A stretch of DNA of 64,000 nucleotides, taken from NCBI RefSeq assembly GCF_900099905.1, contig NZ_FNEE01000022.1:30742-94741 (forward strand), written 5' to 3'. The position numbers were made by a program, and so were the translations under genes. Of this stretch, positions 1 through 8,091 are shown one piece after another; position 1 is the first letter of the stretch, and the number at the start of each line of letters is the position of its first letter. Origin of the DNA: Mesorhizobium muleiense (GTDB taxonomy: Bacteria; Pseudomonadota; Alphaproteobacteria; Rhizobiales; Rhizobiaceae). The notes under the pieces were generated by a model. The model saw only the letters and a program-made list of their open reading frames with translations. It ran no database searches and was not told the origin of the DNA.

Positions 1-1
1 G

Positions 2-868
2 GTTTCAGGCTTTACCGTGTCTGCCAGATCGGCCGTTGTCGCCACCAACTCGCCGATCAACGATCGGGTCGCGCTTCACACCAAGCAAGCGCCCTATCGA
101 ACCTACGCGATGTCGTTCGAGATCGCGCGCGATACCATACCGGATGCGCTGTATTGGGATACTGAAGACCCTTATCACTACGTTCGGCTTCAGCCTGGCG
201 ACGGTCGGACCGACTTCCTGATCGTCGGAGGTGAAGACCACAAGACAGGACAGTCCGATGATGCCGGTGACCGTTTCGCGGCCCTGACGGCCTGGACCAA
301 AAGGCTGGTGCCCGATGTCGGCGTGGAAATCAACCGGTGGTCCGGGCAGGTGATGGAGACCGTCGATTATGCGGGGTTCATCGGCCGCAATCCTGGCGAC
401 AGCCGCGTCTTTGTGGCGACCGGGGATTCCGGCCAGGGCATTACCCATGGCGTTGTCGCCGGCCTGTTGATTTCAGACCTGATTCTGAAGGAGGAAAGTC
501 CCTGGCGCGAACTCTACGAGCCGTCGCGCAAGACGGCAGGCGCGATCGGCGATTACCTGTCGGAGAATGCGACGGCGATCAAGAGTTTTGCCGAATATAT
601 CGCGCCTGGCGAGATCGATTCCGTCGATAAGCTGCGACCGGGAGAAGGTGCCATCGTCCGCGAAGGGCTCAGCAAGATCGCCGCATTTCGCGATGACGAC
701 GGCACGCTCTACAAGCGCTCGGCCGCATGCACGCATGTCGGCTGCCACGTCCACTGGAACTCGCTCGAGCGCTGCTGGGACTGCCCCTGCCACGGTTCGC
801 ATTTTGCAATCGATGGCACGGCCTTGAACGGACCGGCCGTGGCGCCGCTGGCTCGAGTAGGGGAGTAG
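2..868 (+). CDS. FAD-dependent oxidoreductase with C-terminal Rieske domain (5' end outside window)
   Basis: The frame is open from the window edge, so the N-terminal half, including the dinucleotide-binding motif, is missing. The visible part is the C-terminal portion of a DAO-type FAD oxidoreductase: the stretch GDSGQGITHGVVAGLLISDL resembles the C-terminal FAD-contacting segment of that family. A Rieske [2Fe-2S] domain follows in the last 80 residues, with cluster ligands in CTH and CPCHGSHF (Cys-x-His and Cys-x2-His). Such fusions are presumed soluble electron-transfer enzymes; the substrate is unknown. The TAG stop lies inside an 8-bp tandem repeat that also forms one arm of an inverted repeat with 911-930. 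Confidence 0.85.
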   Translation, partial: VSGFTVSARSAVVATNSPINDRVALHTKQAPYRTYAMSFEIARDTIPDALYWDTEDPYHYVRLQPGDGRTDFLIVGGEDHKTGQSDDAGDRFAALTAWTKRLVPDVGVEINRWSGQVMETVDYAGFIGRNPGDSRVFVATGDSGQGITHGVVAGLLISDLILKEESPWRELYEPSRKTAGAIGDYLSENATAIKSFAEYIAPGEIDSVDKLRPGEGAIVREGLSKIAAFRDDDGTLYKRSAACTHVGCHVHWNSLERCWDCPCHGSHFAIDGTALNGPAVAPLARVGE

Positions 869-884
869 GGGAGTAGGGCAGTAG
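855..884. repeat. 8-bp tandem repeat at the stop codon
   Basis: The unit gggagtag occurs at 861-868 and 869-876, then as ggcagtag at 877-884. The first full unit ends with the TAG stop of the upstream gene, so each later unit supplies another TAG. Confidence 0.8.
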
Positions 885-930
885 GGCGCGCCTCTTGCCT
901 TTTCGCTTTCCTACTCCCCTACTCCCCTAC
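858..930. terminator. Long inverted repeat between convergent genes (bidirectional terminator candidate)
   Basis: Positions 858-877 and 911-930 are perfect 20-bp reverse complements separated by 33 bases. They lie between the end of the oxidoreductase gene and the end of dinB on the other strand. The hairpin has no clear U tract, so a role in termination or mRNA 3'-end protection is inferred. Confidence 0.55.
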
Positions 931-2172
931 TTACAATTCCTTTTCTGCCAGCTCGCGAAACGCGTCGGGAACCGACCGCGATTGGCCGAGCGCGACCGAG
1001 GCGTAGCCGACCGCCTCCCAGCCGAAGCGGTCGCGGATCTTGTCGATGGCGCGGTCGGCGGTCCAGCGCGCCGCGCCCTTCCTGGTGCCGGGGCGGCGGC
1101 GGTCGTCGTCGAGGCCGAGCGGCAGTTCCAGCTGCAGGGCCGGCTGCTTCTCCAGATGCGACACGGCGATCGCCAGCAGCGAAATGGTCTTTTCGTGCGG
1201 ATGATCGACAAGCACCTTGCGCACCATCGCCTCGGCGATCTCGGCCAGCATCGCGGTTGCCGAAATCGGCTGGTCGAGCGTGATCGAACGCGTCACCGAG
1301 CGCAGATCGGCAAAGCGAACGCGGACCGTCACCGTGCGGCCGGGCCGCGATTTCGCCCGCAACCTGGTGGCGACCCTGTCGGCCAGATGCAGCAGGGTGG
1401 GCACGAAGATTTTTGCCTCGGCCGGTTTCCTGCCGAGCGCCGATTGCGCGCCGGCCGATCGTGCCCGACGCTGCGTCTCGAGTTTTCGCGGGTCGCGGTT
1501 CCAGGCCAGCGCGTTGAGTTTTTCGCCCGCCGCCGGGCCGAGCAGACGCTCCAGCGACCCACCATTGGTCCTCGCCAGCTCGCCGATGGTGCGCACACCA
1601 ATGCCGGCCAGCCGCTCCCTGGTGACCGGACCGACGCCCCACATCAGTTCGACCGGCAGGTCGTGCAGAAACTCCAGCTCGTGGCGCGGATCGACCACTA
1701 CCAGCCCGTCGGGCTTGGCCACCTGCGAGGCGATCTTGGCCAGGTGCTTGGTGCGCGCCACGCCGACCGAGATCGGTAGCCCGAGCTCCGCCCGCACGCG
1801 GCGGCGGATGGTTGTCGCGATCTCGGCAGGCGGGCCGAACAGATGGGTGCAGCCAGCGACGTCGGCAAAGGCCTCGTCGATGGAAATCCGCTCGACCACC
1901 GGCGTGAAATCGCCGAGCACTTGAATAGCCGCATCGCCGAGTCGCTGATAATCCTTGAAATGGCCGCCGACGAAGATCAGCCCGGGGCAGAGTTCACGCG
2001 CGCGCCGCCCCGGCATGCCGCCGCGCACGCCAAAGGCCCTGGCCTCGTAGGACGCGGCCAAGACGACGCCGCCGCCGACGGCGATCGGCTTGCCGCGCAG
2101 GGCGGGGTCGAGCAACTGTTCGACCGAGGCATAAAAGGCGTCCAGATCAGCGTGGAGGATGTTGGCTTCCAT
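931..2172 (-). CDS. dinB: DNA polymerase IV (Y-family translesion polymerase)
   Basis: This 413-residue Y-family polymerase performs error-prone translesion synthesis. The palm shows DLDAFYASVE at residues 9-18 and the catalytic SIDEAF at 97-102 (Asp99, Glu100). A helix-hairpin-helix thumb (GVGPVTRERLAGIGV) and a little-finger domain follow. The chosen start gives the usual N-terminus (MEANILHAD); an in-frame ATG at 2208 would add 12 arginine-rich residues. An SOS box at 2232-2246 indicates LexA control. It lacks the C-terminal features expected of ImuB. It ends convergently with the Rieske gene. Confidence 0.93.
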   Translation of the reverse strand: MEANILHADLDAFYASVEQLLDPALRGKPIAVGGGVVLAASYEARAFGVRGGMPGRRARELCPGLIFVGGHFKDYQRLGDAAIQVLGDFTPVVERISIDEAFADVAGCTHLFGPPAEIATTIRRRVRAELGLPISVGVARTKHLAKIASQVAKPDGLVVVDPRHELEFLHDLPVELMWGVGPVTRERLAGIGVRTIGELARTNGGSLERLLGPAAGEKLNALAWNRDPRKLETQRRARSAGAQSALGRKPAEAKIFVPTLLHLADRVATRLRAKSRPGRTVTVRVRFADLRSVTRSITLDQPISATAMLAEIAEAMVRKVLVDHPHEKTISLLAIAVSHLEKQPALQLELPLGLDDDRRRPGTRKGAARWTADRAIDKIRDRFGWEAVGYASVALGQSRSVPDAFRELAEKEL

Positions 2173-2231
2173 CCGGCCCGTTCGCCCGCGGCGGTTCGAA
2201 CGCCGCATTGTCTTGAGGGTGGGTTTTTGTG

Positions 2232-2246
2232 GAACATAAAGAGAAC
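2232..2246 (-). promoter_or_regulatory. LexA (SOS) box of dinB
   Basis: The sequence is GAAC, seven bases, GAAC, an exact match to the direct-repeat LexA operator of Alphaproteobacteria. It lies 60 bp upstream of the chosen dinB start and 24 bp before the alternative ATG at 2208, a position typical of a promoter operator. Confidence 0.8.
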
Positions 2247-2329
2247 AAATAGGGCGGATTGTCAAGGAGCGTGGAGGGCAGGTGGAGGGCAATCGCTTCA
2301 GGTCTGCGCTGCCCAATCCGCTTACCTTT

Positions 2330-2640
2330 CCAGCGTTGGTGGTTGGCGAAAACTGAAGCGGCTGCTGTCCCCTTGCAGGGGAGATGTCCGGCAGGACGGA
2401 GGGTGTAGTCCCGCCGACCTCTCAAGACCTGGGTTCCTCGCCCACCGCGAAGCGGGGGAGAGGTGGACGCGAAGCGGCCGGAGAGGGGGCTTTCGTAGGG
2501 CGCAGTCCCCCTCTCCGTCTCGGCTTCGCCGAGCCACCTCTCCCCCACTTTCGTTGGGGGCGAGGAACCCAAGCTGGAATGAATCTGCGATCCTCCCCCC
2601 TCTGCCCCGCCGGGCATCTCCCCTGCAAGGGGAGATCGGC
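2330..2640. repeat. Nested composite of palindromic intergenic elements
   Basis: This fills most of the 570-bp gene-free stretch between dinB and the GNAT gene. The core cagcgttggtggttggcgaa (2332-2351) leads into an outer arm at 2367-2404 that is inverted at 2597-2640. Inside sits a second inverted pair: gggttcctcgccc near 2429 pairs with gggcgaggaaccc near 2559, each next to GA-rich arms. The outer arms belong to the same family as copies near 42230, 49550 and 56680. The short ORFs crossing it are by-products of the GC-rich repeats. Confidence 0.7.
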
Positions 2641-2741
2641 AGCTTCGCCGGCGACACCTACCCCGGAATGTTTGAGAGCCCGGCAGGCGGACGAGGGGCG
2701 GCGCCGACTTCAAACGATTGGCTGACGGCAGGTGCCGCGAC

Positions 2742-3200
2742 CTACAACCCCATCTTGTAGCCGAGATGGCTGGCGGTGAAACCGAGGCCCTCGTAGAAGG
2801 CGTGCGCCTTCTGTCGGCTCTTGTCGGTCGTGAGCTGAACGAAGCTGCAGTTGTGCGAGCGGCATTCTTCAACCGCCCATTCGATCATCTGCTTGCCGAC
2901 GCCGCGAGACCGCCATTGCCGCGCGACGCGAACGCCTTCGATCTGGCCGCGCCAGGCACCTCTCCTGGATATACCCGGAATGAAGCTGAGCTGCAGGGTT
3001 CCAATCACTTGCCCGGCTTCGACAGCCACGGCCAGCAGCTGGTTGGGATCGGCATCGATCGCGCTGAAGGCATCGAGATAGGACGGCGCGAGCGGCGTCG
3101 ACGCGTCTTCGCGACCAGCGCCAAGCGCATCGTCGGCAAGCAGCGCGACGATCGCCGGCAGGTCGGGCGCTTGCGCGCGACGGAATTTGATCTCGCTCAT
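2742..3200 (-). CDS. GNAT-family N-acetyltransferase
   Basis: A 152-residue single-domain Gcn5-related acetyltransferase, expected to transfer acetyl from acetyl-CoA to an amine. The acetyl-CoA binding segment is visible as VARQWRSRGVGKQMIEWA (motif A, Q/RxxGxG/A type), followed by the C-terminal motif HAFYEGLGF. The start MSEIKFRRA fits family length; the frame stays open for 40 more codons upstream, so the start is not certain. The substrate cannot be inferred. It stands alone between a repeat block and a divergent secreted-protein gene. Confidence 0.85.
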   Translation of the reverse strand: MSEIKFRRAQAPDLPAIVALLADDALGAGREDASTPLAPSYLDAFSAIDADPNQLLAVAVEAGQVIGTLQLSFIPGISRRGAWRGQIEGVRVARQWRSRGVGKQMIEWAVEECRSHNCSFVQLTTDKSRQKAHAFYEGLGFTASHLGYKMGL

Positions 3201-3406
3201 CGAGCGGGAGACATACGGCGCGGGCTTGGTGACGGCAAGTGCGGGTTGAGCGGCGGCGTCCTTGCGCATGACCATCTCGAGGACGGCGAGCTTTGCGCAA
3301 GACTGTCTGTTCTCGGACACGACGGTTCAAATCTAACGGCTTCAGAGCGAGATTCTAAGGAAGAAGAGGCATAGAAGACTGCGCGCATTCGCCAAATGGG
3401 GTTGCC

Positions 3407-3934
3407 TTGGTCAATCGATCCGTCATCGCCAGCGTCGTGCTAACAGCGGCCATTTTAGTGGGGATGCCTGCAACGGCGGCAGCCGGTGCATCGTTGAAAC
3501 CAAAAGACGGGCAGGCCGGCACCTGGACGGTCGAAGGTGAGTGCAAGCGCCTTGTCGCCCGCAACGAGAAGCTCGGTTGCACTGGTGAGGTCACGCGGAC
3601 GAAATTCTCCGATGGGACAATTACTTTCAGGTTTTCCGACGGTGAGAACTGGCTGGTCTTTCGCACGAAGGAGGCGACGGCCCGGCTGTGGCAAGGCTAC
3701 AAAACCATTCTCGACGTCGATGGCGTTGCCTTCGGCCCAGTCGGCAGCGCGCCTGAAATCATTACCAGAATAGCGGGTGCGGGATGTTCGTATGGGGCTC
3801 CTTATTTCGGCCAGGCCAATATAGATTGCAGGGCCGTTGTCGATTTCCGGATGTGGGCTGCGGCGGTCAACACGGACGGGCGGCTGCCGGTGCCGGATAG
3901 CGAATATATTCCGCCAACGCGATCCGCACCGTAG
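3407..3934 (+). CDS. Secreted hypothetical protein
   Basis: 175 residues beginning at a TTG codon. Residues 1-26 form a signal peptide: a basic start (MVNRS), a hydrophobic run (VIASVVLTAAILVG) and a likely signal peptidase I site around TAAAG-A. The mature part is beta-rich with cysteine pairs (GECK, LGCT, GCSY, IDCR) consistent with periplasmic disulfides. I do not recognise a family. The product is probably exported. It starts divergently from the GNAT gene, whose proposed start is 206 bp away. Confidence 0.65.
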   Translation: MVNRSVIASVVLTAAILVGMPATAAAGASLKPKDGQAGTWTVEGECKRLVARNEKLGCTGEVTRTKFSDGTITFRFSDGENWLVFRTKEATARLWQGYKTILDVDGVAFGPVGSAPEIITRIAGAGCSYGAPYFGQANIDCRAVVDFRMWAAAVNTDGRLPVPDSEYIPPTRSAP

Positions 3935-3965
3935 CTGTCATTCGCAGGTTTCGCCGACTTCCAGC

Positions 3966-4334
3966 TTACGCCGCCTGCCGTGACCAGAGGCGGTGGCCGT
4001 AGCGGCGGAAGAAGCGCGCCAGCAGAAGCTGCTGCCTGGCGCGGGCGAGATCGGCGCCGCGCCTTTCCTGGCGCCAGCGCGGCATATTGCGATAACAGGC
4101 AATGAAGCGGGCGGCGTCCTCGAGCGCCTCTTCAGCCGATTGCGCCGGGCCGATCGCCGCCAGGAACAAGGCCTCGCCGAGCTTCAGCCGGTCGACCAGC
4201 GCCTTGCGCTGGCCATGGCCGAGGCGCGCCCGGCCTATGCCGTCGCGGCGGATAGCGGCGAAGGCGGCGAGCATCGCCGGGCTGTCGCCGCTATAGCCGC
4301 AATCGCGGGCGAACTGGGCGGAGAGGGCGTCCAT
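3966..4334 (-). CDS. Small helical protein of unknown function, divergent from the CxxC protein
   Basis: 122 residues, mostly alanine- and arginine-rich helix, with a basic C-terminal stretch (RQQLLLARFFRRYGHRLW). The start follows a strong Shine-Dalgarno (aaggaga, 5 bases before ATG), which I prefer over upstream in-frame ATGs at 4391 and 4448. I do not recognise a family. The leader contains one copy of the 21-bp motif (4404-4424) also found before the S24 repressor gene, so it may be a target of that repressor. Confidence 0.6.
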   Translation of the reverse strand: MDALSAQFARDCGYSGDSPAMLAAFAAIRRDGIGRARLGHGQRKALVDRLKLGEALFLAAIGPAQSAEEALEDAARFIACYRNMPRWRQERRGADLARARQQLLLARFFRRYGHRLWSRQAA

Positions 4335-4403
4335 CTTCGTCTCCTTGGCTGGCGGCGGCGCGACGGAGACCCGGTCCCGTCGCCCGTTCATCTGGAGTAT
4401 TTT

Positions 4404-4424
4404 TATATAAGCATAACTCAAAAA
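4404..4424 (-). promoter_or_regulatory. Copy 1 of the 21-bp motif shared with the S24 repressor promoter
   Basis: Read on the minus strand, the core is gagttatgcttatata preceded by five T. The same 21 bases occur on the plus strand at 5867-5887. This copy lies between two divergent small genes (3966-4334 and 4529-4831), so it could serve both promoters. A repressor operator is inferred from position and duplication. Confidence 0.55.
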
Positions 4425-4528
4425 CTGGCACAAGTTAAACTTTTTCATGGATTGAGCGGAACCGACTCGACTCTCCGGGAAAAACCCCTAATGTTGTGAA
4501 CAAAACAGGAACTGAGGCATCAGGGACG

Positions 4529-4831
4529 ATGGCATTGCCGGGCAAGGAAGCAACGATCGCCGAGGTCGTCTCGATCGCGGTCGAGTGTATCGATTGCGGT
4601 CGAAACAGATGGTGGAAGCCGGCGGAGCTGAGGCGATTCGGGGTGACCGCGCAGACGCCGCTGGCGGCGCTGTCGGGGCGGCTTCGCTGCTCGGCCTGTC
4701 GCGCCGATGGCCTGCCGGGCGCGGCGGTCTCGATCCAGGCGGCGTTCATCGACGAGCGGCAGCAGCGCCGCGCCGAGGCGCGGATGCTTGGCGAGCGCGA
4801 GGTTCCGCTGGAGAGATCCAGGCGGGCTTGA
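4529..4831 (+). CDS. Small protein with two CxxC pairs (zinc-ribbon-like)
   Basis: 100 residues with VECIDCGRNRWWKP and, about 30 residues later, LRCSACRADG, an arrangement that could bind one zinc. The C-terminus is helical and charged. The ATG at 4529 has a gagg sequence about 14 bases upstream, wider than normal; a GTG at 4496 would add 11 residues. The gene reads away from the shared 21-bp motif, about 105 bp upstream. I recall similar small zinc-ribbon proteins in rhizobia but cannot assign a function. Confidence 0.6.
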   Translation: MALPGKEATIAEVVSIAVECIDCGRNRWWKPAELRRFGVTAQTPLAALSGRLRCSACRADGLPGAAVSIQAAFIDERQQRRAEARMLGEREVPLERSRRA

Positions 4832-4897
4832 TGGCGCCCGCTTGCGGGCAGGGGAATCGCATGGGAAGCCGAGGCTTCGAGGCTTTCGCTCTACGAT

Positions 4898-5062
4898 GTA
4901 CCCCCACCCCTAGCCCCTCCCCACAAGGGGGAGGGAGACTCCGTTGGCGCTGACCTCGGCAGATTGCCTGACTCGGCGCTAAGGGAAGTAAAGGCGCGGC
5001 AGCATTCCCTCCCCCTTGTGGGGAGGGTTAGGGTGGGGGTCCTCTTCGCAAGAATCCCTATT
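4898..5062. repeat. Palindromic intergenic element, about 150 bp (family B, copy 1)
   Basis: Inverted arms rich in ccctccccacaagggggaggg lie near 4915-4934 and 5008-5028. They are joined by a spacer whose reverse complement recurs at 63585-63650 (cgctgccgcgc, ttaacttccc, tgccgaggtcagcgc). Conservation of the spacer as well as the arms shows that this is a dispersed element and not only a terminator. It occupies most of the 4832-5115 gap. Confidence 0.7.
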
Positions 5063-5115
5063 GCCCCTGCCGGCGATGCCGTTGCGGGGAGAAGGAGCGC
5101 TCCGCCGCCGCCGCC

Positions 5116-5847
5116 CTAGTAACCCAGCAGTTCCTTGAGCGGGATGACGCGCCAGACGTGTTTTATCGCGTAGCGGTTGAAGGTCAGCGACTTCGGCGGA
5201 TTGTACTGCTCGACGACCAACTCGGCGGCGGTCCGCTTGACCAGCTTTTTGATGAAGGCCTTGCCGTTGCGCTCGTTTTCCTCGGGAAACATCTCGATCA
5301 CCACGTGGTCGCCGGGCACAGCGTCGCGGCCGCCGCAATAGAGCATCTCGCCGGGCTCGTAGCGCGGCACCATCGAGTCGGAGAGCACGTGCAGCGCGAA
5401 CACCTTGCGCAGATGGGCGATGCCGGGCGGGCGCTGGACATAGCCGGCGACCTCGCCGTTGAAGGTGAAGTCGCCGTCGTCGCCGCCGACTGCGGCACCC
5501 AGAAGCTCGATGTCCATCGGGCCGGCGGGCAGGGGGGCGGCGTCGGTGACGATCTCGGCGTCGGCGACATTGTCGGCGTCGTCGAGGAAGACGACCTCGC
5601 CCTTGCCGAGCGCCACCGGATCGACGCGCAGGAAGGCGGCCGTCTTCAAAAGGTTCTCGGTCTTCGGCAGGTTGCGGCCGGTTTCCCAATTGCCGACAGC
5701 GGCGACGTCGGTGTCGTTATGCTCGGCAATATGGCGCATCACCAGGCCGCGCTGCTTGCGCGCCTTGCGGATCGCCGCCCCGACCTTGATCGACAATGAG
5801 GTTTTCGCCATGGCGCCATCTGAAACATAAGAATCGGTTTCGTCCAT
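5116..5847 (-). CDS. XRE-type repressor with S24 (LexA/CI-like) autocleavage domain
   Basis: 243 residues. An N-terminal helix-turn-helix (about 20-75, VGAAIRKARKQRG to NWETGRN) is followed by a linker and an S24 peptidase domain. The Ser-x-Met type motif is LSDSMVPRYEPGE (Ser158 the likely nucleophile) and a lysine near 200 (AFIKKLVKR) is the likely general base. Proteins of this plan repress phage or stress genes and self-cleave when RecA is activated. Its start lies 20 bp from a 21-bp motif repeated near 4404, which suggests autoregulation plus control of neighbours. An ATG at 5811 is an alternative start. Confidence 0.88.
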   Translation of the reverse strand: MDETDSYVSDGAMAKTSLSIKVGAAIRKARKQRGLVMRHIAEHNDTDVAAVGNWETGRNLPKTENLLKTAAFLRVDPVALGKGEVVFLDDADNVADAEIVTDAAPLPAGPMDIELLGAAVGGDDGDFTFNGEVAGYVQRPPGIAHLRKVFALHVLSDSMVPRYEPGEMLYCGGRDAVPGDHVVIEMFPEENERNGKAFIKKLVKRTAAELVVEQYNPPKSLTFNRYAIKHVWRVIPLKELLGY

Positions 5848-5866
5848 GGAAGAATGGCTTGCTTAT

Positions 5867-5887
5867 TTTTTGAGTTATGCTTATATA
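5867..5887 (+). promoter_or_regulatory. Copy 2 of the 21-bp motif, upstream of the S24 repressor gene
   Basis: Five T followed by gagttatgcttatata, identical over 21 bases to the reverse complement of 4404-4424. It lies 20 bp before the repressor ATG in an AT-rich patch (ttatatatag) unlike the surrounding GC-rich DNA, as expected for a promoter/operator. The divergent side, 5888-6273, holds no clearly supported gene. Confidence 0.55.
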
Positions 5888-6273
5888 TAGCCATGCACAA
5901 GCCACGTCGCTCCATCTCGCTTTCCCATCCGTCCCGGCTGTCCTCCTCCCCGGCCGGGATGAAGCCCGAGGCTCGCGCCTCGGATCCGGTCGCCCTGCCG
6001 TCAGCGGCGGCGACCGCAACGGCCGGAGCCGTCCCCCACGGCTCCGGCCCCGAATTTCGGCGCGCGCAATGCGGGCCTTTCGTGCATCCGCACCGAGGAC
6101 GGCACGGTCATCGTCTTCGACCGGCGCACGGGCAGGGCGGCTTCCCCCGGGAGAGGTAATCGGCGACGCCGCGCCGCCCCTCACCTGCCTGCCGGCATCC
6201 TCTCCACGTGAACGGGGAGAGGGGGGCAGCTTCGGCATCTACGCAACCCTTTCGATCTCGATGGAAGAACATC

Positions 6274-6666
6274 ATGCCCGCCTATACCGACACAAAATTG
6301 CAAAGCATCGCCCGCATGCCGGCCAGGCTGGCGCCGCCGGTCTGGCTGCCGCAGCGCCCGTTGGTGCGCGAGATCCACGGGCCCGACGGCGAGGCCCTCA
6401 AGCTGCCGTCGCCGCGCCCCGCTGCCGCCGTCGGGCGCCCGCCGCATGTCGCGGCCATGCGCTTCATCGACTGCCTGTTCAACCGCTGCCGCGCACCGCT
6501 CGATCTGACGCTGGAGCAAGACCCCGAAAACGACGCGCCCGGCAGCCGGCCGGCACTGGCGATGCTGTGCTGCGGCCTGCGCACGCGGCCGCTGAAAAGC
6601 TACTGCGCCTATCACGCGGCGCGGTTCTGCGATCATCGCCGTACGGCTCTCGCGGACGCAGCGTGA
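6274..6666 (+). CDS. Small cysteine-rich protein, weakly GcrA-like
   Basis: 130 residues starting at an ATG preceded by ggaag. The C-terminal half has paired cysteines and histidine: DCLFNRCRAPL, MLCCGLR and KSYCAYHAARF. This resembles the zinc-binding tail of GcrA-type cell-cycle regulators (a C-x-x-P core followed by YCxxH), but the N-terminal DNA-binding segment of GcrA is not evident. A DNA-linked regulatory role is only an inference. It lies 111 bp upstream of the next gene in the same direction. Confidence 0.55.
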   Translation: MPAYTDTKLQSIARMPARLAPPVWLPQRPLVREIHGPDGEALKLPSPRPAAAVGRPPHVAAMRFIDCLFNRCRAPLDLTLEQDPENDAPGSRPALAMLCCGLRTRPLKSYCAYHAARFCDHRRTALADAA

Positions 6667-6777
6667 GCGGCATCGGTCGAGAGTCTTCTCGCCGAGCACG
6701 GCGGCCCGGTTCCTCGCCCCCCGCTGCGCGGAGGAGCCCAGGTTCTGCGAAGACAGCAATGAAACGAGGAGCCACAG

Positions 6778-7380
6778 ATGAGCAAGAAGACCGCCCAAAA
6801 GGCCAAACCGCCCAAATTACCCACTGATGAGGCCGAGCAGGTGCGTATCCACACGCAGGTCGGCCATGATTTCGCGCTGAAGGACGATGCCTTCGGCCGC
6901 AAGCGGCTGGCGACCGGCACGCTGGAGGCGAGGCGCGTCTATGAGGTGTCCAATAGCGGCCACACCGCGACCGGCGGCATTGTGCGCGTGCGCAATGTCG
7001 ACCCGCTGACCGGCATCACCTCGCTGTCGCGCCAGCAGCGCGAGGCGGGCATGCGCTACCGCGAGGATTTTCGCGTCTCGGCACAGGACGGGGTCAAGCC
7101 GATGGCGCTGACCGAGCGCGTCGACGGCGGACGCATCGGCGGCGGCGTTGCCGACCGCATCCTGTCCGCCGGCCGCGCCTATGCCGACGCCACCAGGGCG
7201 CTTGCGCATTGGGAGGTGTCGGTCGTGGTGCAAAAAGTCTGCTGCGCCGGCGAAACGGTGAAGAGCCTCGCCGAACAGACCGGCGAGCCGCGGGATGTGC
7301 TGTCGAAACTGCTCAAAATCGGGCTGGACTTGCTGGCGGTGCATTACGGAATGATGCTGATGCGGCGGCCGCGGGGGTAG
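6778..7380 (+). CDS. DUF6456-like helix-turn-helix protein
   Basis: 200 residues. The segment QQREAGMRYREDFRVS, then ALTERVDGG, and the C-terminal VCCAGETVKSLAEQ...LKIGLDLLAVHYG match my memory of the DUF6456 family of rhizobial regulators, where the C-terminal half looks like a recombinase- or sigma-like helix-turn-helix. The start has a strong ribosome site (cgaggag). It belongs to the accessory patch around the S24 repressor. Its exact role is unknown. Confidence 0.65.
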   Translation: MSKKTAQKAKPPKLPTDEAEQVRIHTQVGHDFALKDDAFGRKRLATGTLEARRVYEVSNSGHTATGGIVRVRNVDPLTGITSLSRQQREAGMRYREDFRVSAQDGVKPMALTERVDGGRIGGGVADRILSAGRAYADATRALAHWEVSVVVQKVCCAGETVKSLAEQTGEPRDVLSKLLKIGLDLLAVHYGMMLMRRPRG

Positions 7381-7459
7381 AGGGCAAACGAGGCGGGCGC
7401 TACGAACTTGTCATGCCATCAGAGGCTGCCTACCTGACCAAGAGATGTGAGGGTTGGCA

Positions 7460-7630
7460 ATGCGTTTCATGGGCGGTGTTTTGGGGGCGATCTTAGTGAT
7501 CGTCGGCATTGTTGCGGCAACGGCGGCTGTGTTCAGCACCCATCCGATTTTTAATGCCTCGCTTGTCTTTGCGCTTTTGTTTGCCGCCGCAGTGCTACGG
7601 ACTCATCTAAAGCCCCAGAAGCGAAAGTAG
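7460..7630 (+). CDS. Small two-span membrane protein
   Basis: 56 residues, MRFMGGVLGAILVIVGIVAA at the start and a second hydrophobic run (SLVFALLFAAAVL) ending in a basic tail (KPQKRK). Two transmembrane helices with a positive-inside C-terminus are typical of small inner-membrane proteins. The ribosome site (gaggg) is weak. No family was recognised. Confidence 0.5.
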   Translation: MRFMGGVLGAILVIVGIVAATAAVFSTHPIFNASLVFALLFAAAVLRTHLKPQKRK

Positions 7631-7746
7631 CTAAGCCGCATCCTGATTTGGGGCGCGCAGCGAACCTGGATCGGCCAGCGTCCTCCAATTGAAGGGCGCG
7701 GGTTTCCCGACGGACTGTTACGCTGCGCCATTGCTGGTAGGTCACG

Positions 7747-8019
7747 ATGCCAAAGATGCCGCTAAACGCTCATTTCGCAGATACGGCGCCGACGTCTTCG
7801 GCGCTGACCGCGTATGATGAGCACTGCATGCTGACTTACATCCGGCTGCTCGATGCTTCGGCGGACGGGGCCGATTGGCGCGAGGTCGCCCGCACCGTCC
7901 TGCATATTGATCCGGTGCAGGAGCCGGAACGGGCATTCCGGGCTTGGGCGACGCATCTGGCGCGTGCCCGCTGGATGGCCGGCAAAGAGACGATCGGCAC
8001 GACAGACGGCATGGAATGA
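7747..8019 (+). CDS. Stand-alone DUF2285 domain protein
   Basis: 90 residues. The segment AYDEHCMLTYIRLLDASADG, ADWREVARTVLHIDP and the C-terminal ERAFRAWATHLARARWM match the DUF2285 DNA-binding domain. Known members include the excision activator FseA of the Mesorhizobium symbiosis islands, where DUF2285 is one half of a frameshifted fusion. Here the domain stands alone with no integrase or conjugation gene in view, so it may be a remnant or a chromosomal relative. Confidence 0.75.
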   Translation: MPKMPLNAHFADTAPTSSALTAYDEHCMLTYIRLLDASADGADWREVARTVLHIDPVQEPERAFRAWATHLARARWMAGKETIGTTDGME

Positions 8020-8091
8020 CGGTGGAGATTTTTCGTGGAACTGCCGTCACGGTCTGCCCGTTTAGATAGGAAACCAACTGGGAAGCGCCCG

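Noticed and set aside
895..1924. Long plus-strand frames opposite dinB
   Set aside because: They mirror the codons of dinB on the other strand, have no recognisable domain, and no ribosome site.
2185..2210. Inverted repeat near the dinB start as a terminator or tRNA piece
   Set aside because: It lies in the arginine-rich leader coding region and has no cloverleaf or T run.
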